Part shown: positions 33,925-43,769 of the stretch, in pieces | Numbering within the stretch: position 1 is the stretch's first letter | How the letters are laid out: each line of letters starts with the position of its first letter | Position numbers and translations under genes: made by a program | Notes under the pieces: model-generated | The model's input: the letters and a program-made list of their open reading frames with translations, nothing else | Told to the model about the DNA's origin: nothing | Databases searched by the model: none | Assembly: GCA_949358305.1 (NCBI GenBank) | Contig: CASHSZ010000144.1 | Coordinates: 19,679-83,678, forward strand | DNA from: Strigamia acuminata | Lineage: Eukaryota; Arthropoda; Chilopoda; Geophilomorpha; Linotaeniidae | Direction: 5' to 3' | DNA: 64,000 nucleotides

Positions 33925-34160
33925 ACGAGCGTTTCATTCGCCCATTTATCCGTCGGTCTCTTCTAGGCCATGGCGGACGGTTTTCCCAAAACTGACGCGG
34001 ACGCGCGTGTGTGGGTCGCCACGACAACATCGCCCTCTTCCTTCTCGCTTCGACGGACGACTGTGTGTGTTCGCTCAATCCGCGACGTCTTCACGACCGA
34101 ACACGTGTCAATTTTGGAAGCCGACTGGCCGATTAATTCTGTTTCGTTTTATTTTATTAT
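33925..34160 (+). pseudogene. Internally deleted piggyBac transposase gene remnant
   Basis: Acceptor CTTCTAG then ATG at 33,970: MADGFPKTDADARVWVATTT, matching the first codons of the transposase at 11,847 (MTDGFPKTDAGARVWVAATT). After about 20 codons it jumps to sequence like the 3' flank of that gene (CGACGTCTTCACGACCGA, GGCCGATTAATT; compare 14,268-14,325). All catalytic exons are gone. Duplicate at 54,285-54,520. Confidence 0.8.
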
Positions 34161-34198
34161 ATTTTATTGTATTTTATTTCATTTTTCCATTTTTATTA

Positions 34199-34248
<50 letters not shown>

Positions 34249-34404
34249 TAACAACAACAAAAACAAAGGCGATGACGACGTATTGTCGGTGCCAACGAGG
34301 AAAAAAAAAAAAAAAAACAAAAAAAAAAAAGAAGAAGAATTGAAAACAAATGAAACAGGGATAAATAAAAACGAACGAATTAACTAATTAATTAATCGAT
34401 CAAT
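34161..34404. other. Simple-repeat spacer
   Basis: (TTA)n at 34,196-34,247 then an ACGACGTATTGTCG segment that also occurs at 14,458, and A-runs. Duplicate at 54,521-54,765. Confidence 0.6.
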
Positions 34405-35495
34405 TTATTGGTCCACCGGTCGATCGGTCGCGTCGGGGCGCGTTGGAGCGATGGCCCGGTGCTCGCGGTACCCACTCGTCGTGGCCGTGGCCGCGTCCAT
34501 CGCCTCGTCCGACTCGGATCGCTCTCGGGTTTCGGTCGGTCCTTCGGCAACGACAATGGTGGCTGGCGGTTGGTCGTCGGGCTCTCGGGTCGGCGAGTGA
34601 CTCAACTGGGGACAAGTAAAGTAAAGTAAAGTAAAGTAAAGTAAAGTAAAATAAAACAAAGTAAATGGAAAATAAATTGGCCGGGGTGGGACGGTGTCTA
34701 ATCGAAATCGAGTTTGACCCCGTGCGCCGTGAAATGGGAAGGGGGGAAAGAGAGAGAGACAGAGACAGACAGACACTCACGTGTTCTTGTCTCGGGCGCT
34801 TCTCGAGATCCAACGCCTTTTTTTTTAAGTCCTCCACCTCCACGTCATGAGCCGACTCCGACTCCGGCTCCGACTCGAGTGGTCGTCGTTGTTGTTGCTG
34901 CCACTGCTGCCACTGCTGCTCTCGCTCCCGCTCCCACTGCTGCTCCGACTGCTCCAGCTCCAATCGCTCCCGCTCCAATCCCTCCCACTCTCGCTGCTCC
35001 CGCTCTCGTTGCTCCCGCTCCTGTCGACGCCACGCCCGCCGATAGACCGCGCTTTCTCGGTCCAACTGTTCGAGACGCAAATGGATTTGGCGCTGGTGGG
35101 ACACCTCTTGTAGTCTCAACCGCTCATCAAGTTCTCTCTTCTTCGCCTCCAACCGTCTTCGCATCTCTCGCTTGAACCTCTCCAACTCGTCGTCCGTGGT
35201 TCGACGCAGTTGTCGTTGCTCCTCTCCCAGCTGGTTTCCCAGCGCCCACAGGAGCCGCGCGGTCGACGGCGGCTCTTCCTCCCCCTCCTCTCCTTCCTTC
35301 TTTTCGAACGGCAGCTCGAATTCGACCGCCCCAGTCTAGAGAGAACGAAGGAACGAACGAATGAACAAAAATATTGCGCCGGGTAACGCGGGGCAACGCG
35401 AAAATTTTTACTCACTTCGACCTCGAGTTTGACTCCTCGTTTAACGTCGCGCAACATGGCGGCGTCGATCTCGGTTAGGTCTTCGTCGTCGTTGT

Positions 35496-35559
<64 letters not shown>

Positions 35560-35732
35560 CAACGACAGCGCCATTGCCGTCTTCTTCGTCGTCGTCGGTG
35601 ATGTCAACCTGAAAGCAAAATTTTAAGCGGGGCGACGTGACACGTCGAAGAAAATAAACGCGCTCACCGTGACGACACGACGGGAATGGGCGGCCATCTC
35701 GGATCCTCGTTTCGTTCGCGGTTCGGTTCCAT
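34405..35732 (-). CDS. Coiled-coil protein, poly-Pro allele, four exons, 337 aa
   Basis: Exons 35,732-35,668 (65 nt), 35,608-35,416 (193 nt), 35,335-34,781, 34,605-34,405. Paralogue of the gene at 14,592-16,130: same MEP start, STARLLWALGNQLGEEQ and DELERFKREMRRRLEAKKRE helix, tail with ETRERSESDEAMD. Relative to the copy at 54,766 a 5-nt insertion in exon 1 shifts the frame and a repeat-length change in exon 2 restores it, so the GCC run is read as ~20 Pro instead of Ala and DDDEEDGNG becomes a Thr/Lys/Ser stretch. Exon 3 is shorter than in the 14.6 kb gene. A 5'UTR donor ACGTG|GTAAGT lies near 35,812. Confidence 0.68.
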
Positions 35733-35953
35733 CTGAAAAACGGAACGAAAAGTTGACGCCGACTGACGAGAACGAAATGGTTGTCGCGGTAATAGCGTTG
35801 GAGAAACTTACCACGTTGTGTATGTATGTATGTATGTATGTATGTATGTATGTATGTATGTATGTATGAATGGATAAATGTCTGTCGGTCGTCGAACGAA
35901 GTTGGTCGCAAAACGCAGACGTCGCGTGGTCGGGAAAAGTGCACTCACTCACA

Positions 35954-36012
<59 letters not shown>

Positions 36013-36189
36013 GAGATGTGACGCTAGAGCATGTCGGTCGACCGGTGACGCGAAAAAGATTAATGAATAAACGACACTAATAATGGCAATAACTGACAAC
36101 TAATAATTAATAATCAATAATTAATTAATAATCGACGATTAATAATCAATAACCGATAATGATTAGTAATAACGACAAACGTCGTCATC
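35733..36189. other. Spacer: (TATG)n, (CT)n and ATAAT-rich repeats
   Basis: (TGTA/TATG)n at 35,818-35,868, (CT)n at 35,958-36,009, AATAAT/ATTAAT runs 36,060-36,165. The duplicate region 56,064-56,576 has a (CT)n tract about twice as long (56,288-56,399). Confidence 0.75.
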
Positions 36190-36470
36190 GAAAATAGCGA
36201 CGCTTTGTCTCCGGGCCCGGGTGGCCGAGCGGGCAGAGTTACCTGCCGTACGGAGTTGTGGATCGAGGGTTCGAATCCCGCTCCCGCGAGTTTTCGTTTC
36301 TGGCAAAGCTGTATTGTCAAACACGCATTCCATTGACATTGCCATACATTGTGCCGTTTCAGTTTGGTCCCTTCTTCGTTTCAGATAGTGATGGTGAACA
36401 CTCTCCCGCGAGGTTGCGGGAGGGTGGGGGGGAGTCGAAAGATTCGGCTCTCCTTTTATTTCTTCGTTTT
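36190..36470 (+). mobile_element. tRNA-derived SINE, subfamily 2, second locus
   Basis: A box TGGCCGAGCGGGC from about 36,221, canonical B box GGTTCGAATCC at 36,268-36,278, body with CTCTCCCGCGAGGTTGCGGG and GAGTCGAAAGATTCGGCTCTC. Orthologous in position to the SINE at 16,435. Confidence 0.8.
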
Positions 36471-36554
36471 ATTTTTTTATTTTCATTTACCGTTCTCATC
36501 TTTATTTTCATTCTCGTTTTTTATTTTCGTTTACATGTTTCTATTTTTATTTCC

Positions 36555-36705
36555 ACGGTGTGTCGGGAGGGCGCGCGAAAACCTACTCGCCCAATCTCCG
36601 TGGTCGCATTTTCCAAATTTTGTCACTGGATTTCGCGCTTGCGGTGGGGATGGGCGCGCGCAGGCTCCGTCGTCGTGCCAGAAACTCCACTGTGTGATGT
36701 AGTCG
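36555..36705 (+). pseudogene. Deletion remnant of the Ala-rich gene
   Basis: 5' part matches 16,914-17,000 (TGTCGGGAGGGCG.., CATTTTCC), then it jumps to the 3' end of the gene at 17,384-18,124: the last codons read GARRLRRRARNSTV-stop versus ARGLRRRRARSSTM-stop. Everything between is deleted. Duplicate at 56,930-57,072. Confidence 0.7.
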
Positions 36706-36706
36706 C

Positions 36707-36737
<31 letters not shown>

Positions 36738-36909
36738 ACCTAAACCACCACCACCACCACCACCACCACCATCGTCGTCTCTTCTCTCCTTTTCTTTTTT
36801 TTGTTAATTTTTGTTAATTTTTGTTAATTTTGTAATTTTGTAATTTTGTAATTTTGTAATTTTGTAATTTTTGAAATTTTTATTTTTAACTTTTGAATGT
36901 ACAAATGTA

Positions 36910-36948
<39 letters not shown>

Positions 36949-37025
36949 ATACAATAATCAGACTTTATTCTTCAGTCTTAAAAATATAAAAAAAATAAAA
37001 AAAAAAAATATTGTAAACCACTCGT
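36706..37025. other. CGC/CGT/CCA runs and TTAATTTTTG tandem repeat
   Basis: (CGC/CGT)n and (ACC)n at 36,704-36,770, then 10-bp and 8-bp tandem units of GTTAATTTTT and GTAATTTT at 36,802-36,870, then (AAAT)n. Duplicate at 57,073-57,398. Confidence 0.7.
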
Positions 37026-37209
37026 TTACGGTCCACGGGGAAATAAATAAATAAATAAATACATAAATGAATGAATGAATGAATGAATAATTAGAATCGA
37101 AGAGTGGCTGTCGTCGTCGTCGTCGCCGCCGTCGCCGCCGGTCCTCTCCTCGCCACCTTTACCACCGGTCGCCCCTTTGTCGTCGCCTTCGTCGTCCACC
37201 GGCTCCGTA

Positions 37210-37437
37210 TCATCGGCCATCGCTCCCATCCACTTCTTCTCCACCCTCTCCAACATGTTCTCGAATCGTTCCTCCGTTCTCCTCCGTTCTCGCCAGCATC
37301 GCTTCCAATTTTGCCTCCGTCCTCGCCATCATCTTCTCGACCATCGCCTCCAGCGCCGTCTCCTCGCTCTTCTTTTCACTCGGTGTCGGTGGCGGCGGCG
37401 GCGGCGGTGGTCGCGCAGACGCACCCCCTCGACGCAA
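37210..37437 (-). pseudogene. Small coiled-coil gene, exon 2 broken by a 10-bp duplication
   Basis: Homologue of 18,516-18,923: RRGGASARPPPPPPPPTPSE, EKKSEETALEAMVEKMMART. CTCCGTTCTC-type 10-bp unit is tandemly repeated at 37,271-37,290, shifting the frame after ARTEE to an early stop at 37,210. The duplicate at 57,399-57,800 lacks the extra unit and stays open. Exon 1 is missing; the palindromic-array element occupies its place. Confidence 0.7.
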
Positions 37438-37458
37438 CTAGCGAAAAAAAAAAAAAAA

Positions 37459-37669
<211 letters not shown>

Positions 37670-37711
37670 GAGTGCACTGTTCACGCGCCCACATGCGTGA
37701 ACAGTGCACTC
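37670..37711. other. Perfect 17-bp stem, 8-nt loop hairpin
   Basis: GAGTGCACTGTTCACGC, loop GCCCACAT, GCGTGAACAGTGCACTC. Marks the junction between gene-derived DNA and the array element. Duplicate at 57,994-58,035; at 43,772 only loop and right arm are present. Confidence 0.9.
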
Positions 37712-37746
37712 GCCCTCCGCGCCCCGTCGGCGTAGGCGCCGGCCGT

Positions 37747-37784
<38 letters not shown>

Positions 37785-37805
37785 GCCCGGGAATCGCCCT
37801 TCCGC

Positions 37806-38171
37806 CCGTCACCGAATTTTGTCAATATCTGATAAATTTCCACAGAATTGCAGCGACATTGTACGGGATATTTCTGCCCGATTTGACGGACTTATGTAAA
37901 ACATTGCTGAAATTCCGTGGAAATTTATAAAATATTGACAAAGGTTGGTGACCGACCCACGGCGCGTTGCGGCGCGGTCGGAGCACGCGACCCGATCCCC
38001 CCCTCCCCCCGTCCCCAAAAAACCACGCCTCGAGGAACCCCGAGGTTCGGTTTCCGACCGGGTCGCCTCTTGATCCGACCCGGGGCGCGTCACGGCGCGG
38101 TCGAAGGACGGCCCTCGCCCCCAAAAACCACACTCCGGGTCACGTGGTCTCGCACCCGACTCTCTCAGTTT
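37806..38171 (+). repeat. Left inverted arm of palindromic element 1
   Basis: Pairs with 42,379-42,765 in inverted orientation: AATTTTGTCAATATCTGATA, CCGTGGAAATTTATAAAATA, CGAGGAACCCCGAGGTTCGG, AAAAACCACACTCCGGGTCA. Imperfect but continuous. Homologous arms at 43,888-44,253 and 58,132-58,498. Confidence 0.85.
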
Positions 38172-41100
38172 TCCCGTTACGGGATCATGACGGGCCGTTA
38201 CGGGATCGTGACGGGACCGTCGGCGGCCCGTTAACGGCTTGTACGGGCCGTTACGGGATCGTGACGGGACCGTCGGCGGCCCGTTAACGGCCCGTGCGGA
38301 CCGTTACGGGATCGTGACGGGACCGTCGGCGGCCCGTTAACGGCCCGTGCGGGCCCATGCGGGCCGTTGACGGGCCGTTGACGGGCCGTTGACGGGCCGT
38401 TAACGGGCCGTTAACGGGCCGTGACGGTGTAAATCGAAAAAATCAACAACCGACAACACGTACGTGAAAACGCGTACAACATTCATAGACATTAATCTCG
38501 AATCCTGTTTTTGGTTTTACGCCGTTAACGGGCCGTTAACGGCCCGTTAACGGCCCGTCAACGGCCCGCATGGAGTCGTACGGGCCGTTAACGGGCTGCC
38601 GACGGTCCCGTCACGATCCCGTCACGGCTCGTGCGGGCCGTTAACGGGCCGCCGACAGTCCCGTCACGATCCCGTCACGGCCTGTGCGGGCCGTTAACGG
38701 GCCGTTAACGGGCCGTTAACGGCCCGTTAACGGCGTAAAACCAAAAACAGGATTCGAGATTAATGTCTATGAATGTTGTACGCGTTTTCACGTACGTGTT
38801 GTCGGTTGTTGATTTTTTCGATTTACGCCGTAACGGCCCGTTAACGGCCCGTTAACGGCCCGTCAACGGCCCGTCAACGGCCCGCAACGGCCCGCACGGG
38901 CCGTTAACGGGCCGTCGACGATCCCGTCACGATCCCGCAACGGCCCGCACGGGCCGTTAACGGGCCGCTGACGGTCCCGTCACGATCCCGTCACGGCCTT
39001 CGTTCCCGGACTTCGGCTCGCCGACGGCCCGTACGACCTCACGCGGGCCGTTAACGGGCCGTTAACGGCCCGTTAACGGCCCGTTAACGGCGTAAAACCA
39101 AAAACAGGATTCGAGATTAATGTCTATGAATGTTGTACGCGTTTTCATGTACGTGTTGTCGGTTGTTGATTTTTTCGATTCACGCCGTAACGGCCCGTTA
39201 ACGGCCCGTTAACGGCCCGTCAACGGCCCGTCAACGGCCCGCAACGGCCCGCACGGGCCGTTAACGGGCCGTCGACGATCCCGTCACGATCCCGCAACGG
39301 CCCGCACGGGCCGTTAACGGGCCGCTGACGGTCCCGTCACGATCCCGCAACGGCCCGCACGGGCCGTTAACGGGCCGTCGACGATCCCGTCACGATCCCG
39401 CAACGGCCCGCACGGGCCGTTAACGGGCCGCTGACGGTCCCGTCACGATCCCGCAACGGCCCGCACGGGCCGTTAACGGGCCGTCGACGGTCCCGTCACG
39501 ATCCCGCAACGGCCCGCACGGGCCGTTAACGGCCCGTTAACGGCCCGTTAACGGCCCGTTAACGGGGCAAAACCGAAAACAGGATTCGAGATTAATGTCT
39601 ATGAATGTTGTACGCGTTTTCATGTACGTGTTGTCGGTTGTTGATTTTTTCGATTCACGCCGTAACGGCCCGTTAACGGCCCGTTAACGGCCCGTCAACG
39701 GCCCGTCAACGGCCCGCAACGGCCCGCACGGGCCGTTAACGGGCCGTCGACGATCCCGTCACGATCCCGCAACGGCCCGCACGGGCCGTTAACGGGCCGC
39801 TGACGGTCCCGTCACGATCCCGTCACGGCCTTCGTTCCCGGACTTCGGCTCGCCGACGGCCCGTACGACCTCACGCGGGCCGTTAACGGGCCGTTAACGG
39901 CCCGTTAACGGCCCGTTAACGGCGTAAAACCAAAAACAGGATTCGAGATTAATGTCTATGAATGTTGTACGCGTTTTCATGTACGTGTTGTCGGTTGTTG
40001 ATTTTTTCGATTCACGCCGTAACGGCCCGTTAACGGCCCGTTAACGGCCCGTCAACGGCCCGTCAACGGCCCGCAACGGCCCGCACGGGCCGTTAACGGG
40101 CCGTCGACGATCCCGTCACGATCCCGCAACGGCCCGCACGGGCCGTTAACGGGCCGCTGACGGTCCCGTCACGATCCCGCAACGGCCCGCACGGGCCGTT
40201 AACGGGCCGTCGACGATCCCGTCACGATCCCGCAACGGCCCGCACGGGCCGTTAACGGGCCGCTGACGGTCCCGTCACGATCCCGCAACGGCCCGCACGG
40301 GCCGTTAACGGGCCGTCGACGGTCCCGTCACGATCCCGCAACGGCCCGCACGGGCCGTTAACGGCCCGTTAACGGCCCGTTAACGGCCCGTTAACGGGGC
40401 AAAACCGAAAACAGGATTCGAGATTAATGTCTATGAATGTTGTACGCGTTTTCATGTACGTGTTGTCGGTTGTTGATTTTTTCGATTCACGCCGTAACGG
40501 CCCGTTAACGGCCCGTTAACGGCCCGTCAACGGCCCGTCAACGGCCCGCAACGGCCCGCACGGGCCGTTAACGGGCCGTCGACGATCCCGTCACGATCCC
40601 GCAACGGCCCGCACGGGCCGTTAACGGGCCGCTGACGGTCCCGTCACGATCCCGTCACGGCCTTCGTTCCCGGACTTCGGCTCGCCGACGGCCCGTACGA
40701 CCTCACGCGGGCCGTTAACGGGCCGTTAACGGCCCGTTAACGGCCCGTTAACGGCGTAAAACCAAAAACAGGATTCGAGATTAATGTCTATGAATGTTGT
40801 ACGCGTTTTCATGTACGTGTTGTCGGTTGTTGATTTTTTCGATTCACGCCGTAACGGCCCGTTAACGGCCCGTTAACGGCCCGTCAACGGCCCGTCAACG
40901 GCCCGCAACGGCCCGCACGGGCCGTTAACGGGCCGTCGACGATCCCGTCACGATCCCGCAACGGCCCGCACGGGCCGTTAACGGGCCGCTGACGGTCCCG
41001 TCACGATCCCGCAACGGCCCGCACGGGCCGTTAACGGGCCGTCGACGATCCCGTCACGATCCCGCAACGGCCCGCACGGGCCGTTAACGGGCCGCTGACG

Positions 41101-42378
41101 GTCCCGTCACGATCCCGTCACGGCCTTCGTTCCCGGACTTCGGCTCGCCGACGGCCCGTACGACCTCACGCGGGCCGTTAACGGGCCGTTAACGGCCCGT
41201 TAACGGCCCGTTAACGGCGTAAAACCAAAAACAGGATTCGAGATTAATGTCTATGAATGTTGTACGCGTTTTCATGTACGTGTTGTCGGTTGTTGATTTT
41301 TTCGATTCACGCCGTAACGGCCCGTTAACGGCCCGTTAACGGCCCGTCAACGGCCCGTCAACGGCCCGCAACGGCCCGCACGGGCCGTTAACGGGCCGTC
41401 GACGATCCCGTCACGATCCCGCAACGGCCCGCACGGGCCGTTAACGGGCCGCTGACGGTCCCGTCACGATCCCGCAACGGCCCGCACGGGCCGTTAACGG
41501 GCCGTCGACGATCCCGTCACGATCCCGCAACGGCCCGCACGGGCCGTTAACGGGCCGCTGACGGTCCCGTCACGATCCCGCAACGGCCCGCACGGGCCGT
41601 TAACGGGCCGTCGACGGTCCCGTCACGATCCCGCAACGGCCCGCACGGGCCGTTAACGGCCCGTTAACGGCCCGTTAACGGCCCGTTAACGGGGCAAAAC
41701 CGAAAACAGGATTCGAGATTAATGTCTATGAATGTTGTACGCGTTTTCATGTACGTGTTGTCGGTTGTTGATTTTTTCGATTCACGCCGTAACGGCCCGT
41801 TAACGGCCCGTTAACGGCCCGTCAACGGCCCGTCAACGGCCCGCAACGGCCCGCACGGGCCGTTAACGGGCCGTCGACGATCCCGTCACGATCCCGCAAC
41901 GGCCCGCACGGGCCGTTAACGGGCCGCTGACGGTCCCGTCACGATCCCGTCACGGCCTTCGTTCCCGGACTTCGGCTCGCCGACGGCCCGTACGACCTCA
42001 CGCGGGCCGTTAACGGGCCGTTAACGGGCCGTTAACGGCCCGTTAACGGCGTAAAACCAAAAACAGGATTCGAGATTAATGTCTATGAATGTTGTACGCG
42101 TTTTCACGTACGTGTTGTCGGTTGTTGATTTTTTCGATTTACGCCGTAACGGCCCGTTAACGGCCCGTTAACGGCCCGTTAACGGCCCGTCAACGGCCCG
42201 TCAACGGCCCGCATGGAGTCGTACGGGCCGTTAACGGGCCGCCGACGGTCCCGTCACGATCCCGTCACGGCCCGTGCGGGCCGTTAACGGGCCGCCAACG
42301 GTCCCGTCACGATCCCGTCACGGCTCGTGCGGGCCGTTAACGGGCCGCCGACAGTCCCGTCACGATCCCGTAACGGGC
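38172..42378. repeat. Palindromic array 1 with AT-rich spacers (4.2 kb)
   Basis: Dense reiteration of CCGTTAACGG (a perfect palindrome), GGCCCGCACGGGCC and CCCGTCACGATCCCG. A conserved ~95-bp AT-rich spacer (CAGGATTCGAGATTAATGTC..GTTGTTGATTTTTTCGAT) occurs once inverted at 38,431-38,523 and nine times forward from about 38,737, 39,093, 39,567, 39,923, 40,398, 40,756, 41,219, 41,694 and 42,052. Intervals alternate ~475 and ~357 bp, a higher-order unit near 835 bp. Two spacer variants (GCGTAAAACCAAAAAC and GGGCAAAACCGAAAAC) alternate. No gene. Confidence 0.95.
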
Positions 42379-42765
42379 TGAAAACGGGAAAACTGAAAGA
42401 GTCGGGTGCGAGACCACGTGACCCGGAGTGTGGTTTTTGGGGGCGAGGGCCGTCCTCCGACCGCGTCGTGACGCGCCCCGAGTCGGATCAAGAGGCGACC
42501 CGGTCGGAAACCGAACCTCGGGGTTCCTCGAGGCGTGGTTTTTTGGGGACGGGGGGAGGGGGGGGGGGGGGGATCGGGTCGCGTGCTCCGACCGCGCCGC
42601 AACGCGATGTGGGTCGGTCACCAACTTTTGTCAATTTTTGACAAATTTCCACGGAATTTCAGCAACATTTTACGAGACGTTTCTGCCCGACTAGACACGT
42701 TTCCGCAGGTTTTAGCAAAACAACGTTAAATTCTGTGGAAATTTATCAAATGTTGACAAAATTCT
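42379..42765 (-). repeat. Right inverted arm of palindromic element 1
   Basis: Inverse of the left arm: CCACGTGACCCGGAGTGTGG, CGAACCTCGGGGTTCCTCGA, a G-run, TTTCCACGGAATTTCAGCAA. The G-run differs in length between copies. Homologues 48,439-48,824 and 61,410-61,796. Confidence 0.85.
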
Positions 42766-43335
42766 GTGCAAGTTTTGTCAGATACTTACTTACTTACGAT
42801 ATAAACTCGAACGTCGTCCATCGACACTCTCAACATTCCACCGGACATTTTCCGGAAGAGTTTGTCCCGATCGGGACCACGCCTCGACGAAGCCCGGGAC
42901 CCGGTTTCCGACCGGGTCGTTTTTGGCCCAAGTCACGGCGCGTCGCGGCGCTTTCGGAGCACGCGACCCGATCCCCCCCTCCCCCCGTTCTCAAAAACCA
43001 CGCCTCGACGAAGCCCGGGACCCGGTTTCCGACCGGGTCGTTTTTGGCCCAAGTCACGGCGCGTCGCGGCGCGTTCGGAGCACATGAACCGATCCCCCCT
43101 CCCTCCCGTCACAAAAACCACGTTTTAGCGAAACCCTTGACCGGTCACAAAACCCACCGAACACCGAAAAGCAACGAACAAAACGCGCTCGGTCGCACGA
43201 ACTACTCGGCCAAAACAACATCCGCAAATTCCGCATCACAGTCGCGATCAACGAAACAACGTATAGGCCGCCGTAATGTTAAAAAGCGGGACCCTTTCGC
43301 CCCCGACAAAATCCGCACACATACCCCAAGGTTAA
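42766..43335 (+). mobile_element. Right-terminal module ending in TTAA, copy 2
   Basis: Starts near CAGATACTTACTTACTTACG; contains two tandem ~114-bp units (CCACGCCTCGACGAAGCCCG at 42,888 and 43,002), then AAAAACCACGTTTTAGCG and the common end CCCCAAGGTTAA. TTAA at 43,332-43,335. The right flank here is GCGCCGACTGGTCC. Confidence 0.8.
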
Positions 43336-43769
43336 GCGCCGACTGGTCCCCGTCCGGCCGCGTCCGGGCGTCGCGTCCGCACGCCTGCTTTGCCTATCCT
43401 TCGGAAGCGAGTGCACCCGCAAAATCCGCACTTTGGGAGTGACTATTCCTCGGATTCCGGCCGGACCAAACTCTTCCGGAAAATGTCCGGGGGAATGCTG
43501 AGAGTGCCGATAGACGACATTCGATTTTATGTCGTGGATTTTTGTGCGGTTTGCGCCGTGTTTATTATTCGTACGAGATTTGGTATTTTCGCAGGGTTGT
43601 TGTCGCGCGAGATTCATCGGGGTAAAGCGAGTTCATCAACGACCTCGCCGGTGAATGTTGCTAAAAATCTGTGCAAGTGTTGTCAAATATTGCCGTGATT
43701 CGATGGAATTTTTGTCAGACATTGGGAAATTTTTTTTGACTTGTCCAACGCGCCAGTAAATCGAGCGTC
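43336..43769. other. Spacer between array elements 1 and 2
   Basis: 434 bp found nowhere else in the window as a whole. 43,460-43,540 is the inverse of 42,797-42,870 (CTCTTCCGGAAAATGTCCGG versus CCGGACATTTTCCGGAAGAG), making a stem about 600 bp apart around the TTAA end. No gene seen. Confidence 0.6.

Noticed and set aside
37670-37711. Helitron 3' hairpin
   Set aside because: No CTRR end follows the hairpin and no Rep/helicase gene is in the window.
38172-42378. CRISPR-like array (regular AT-rich and GC-rich alternation)
   Set aside because: The would-be spacers are themselves near-identical repeats, the units are hundreds of bases long, and the setting is eukaryotic with introns.
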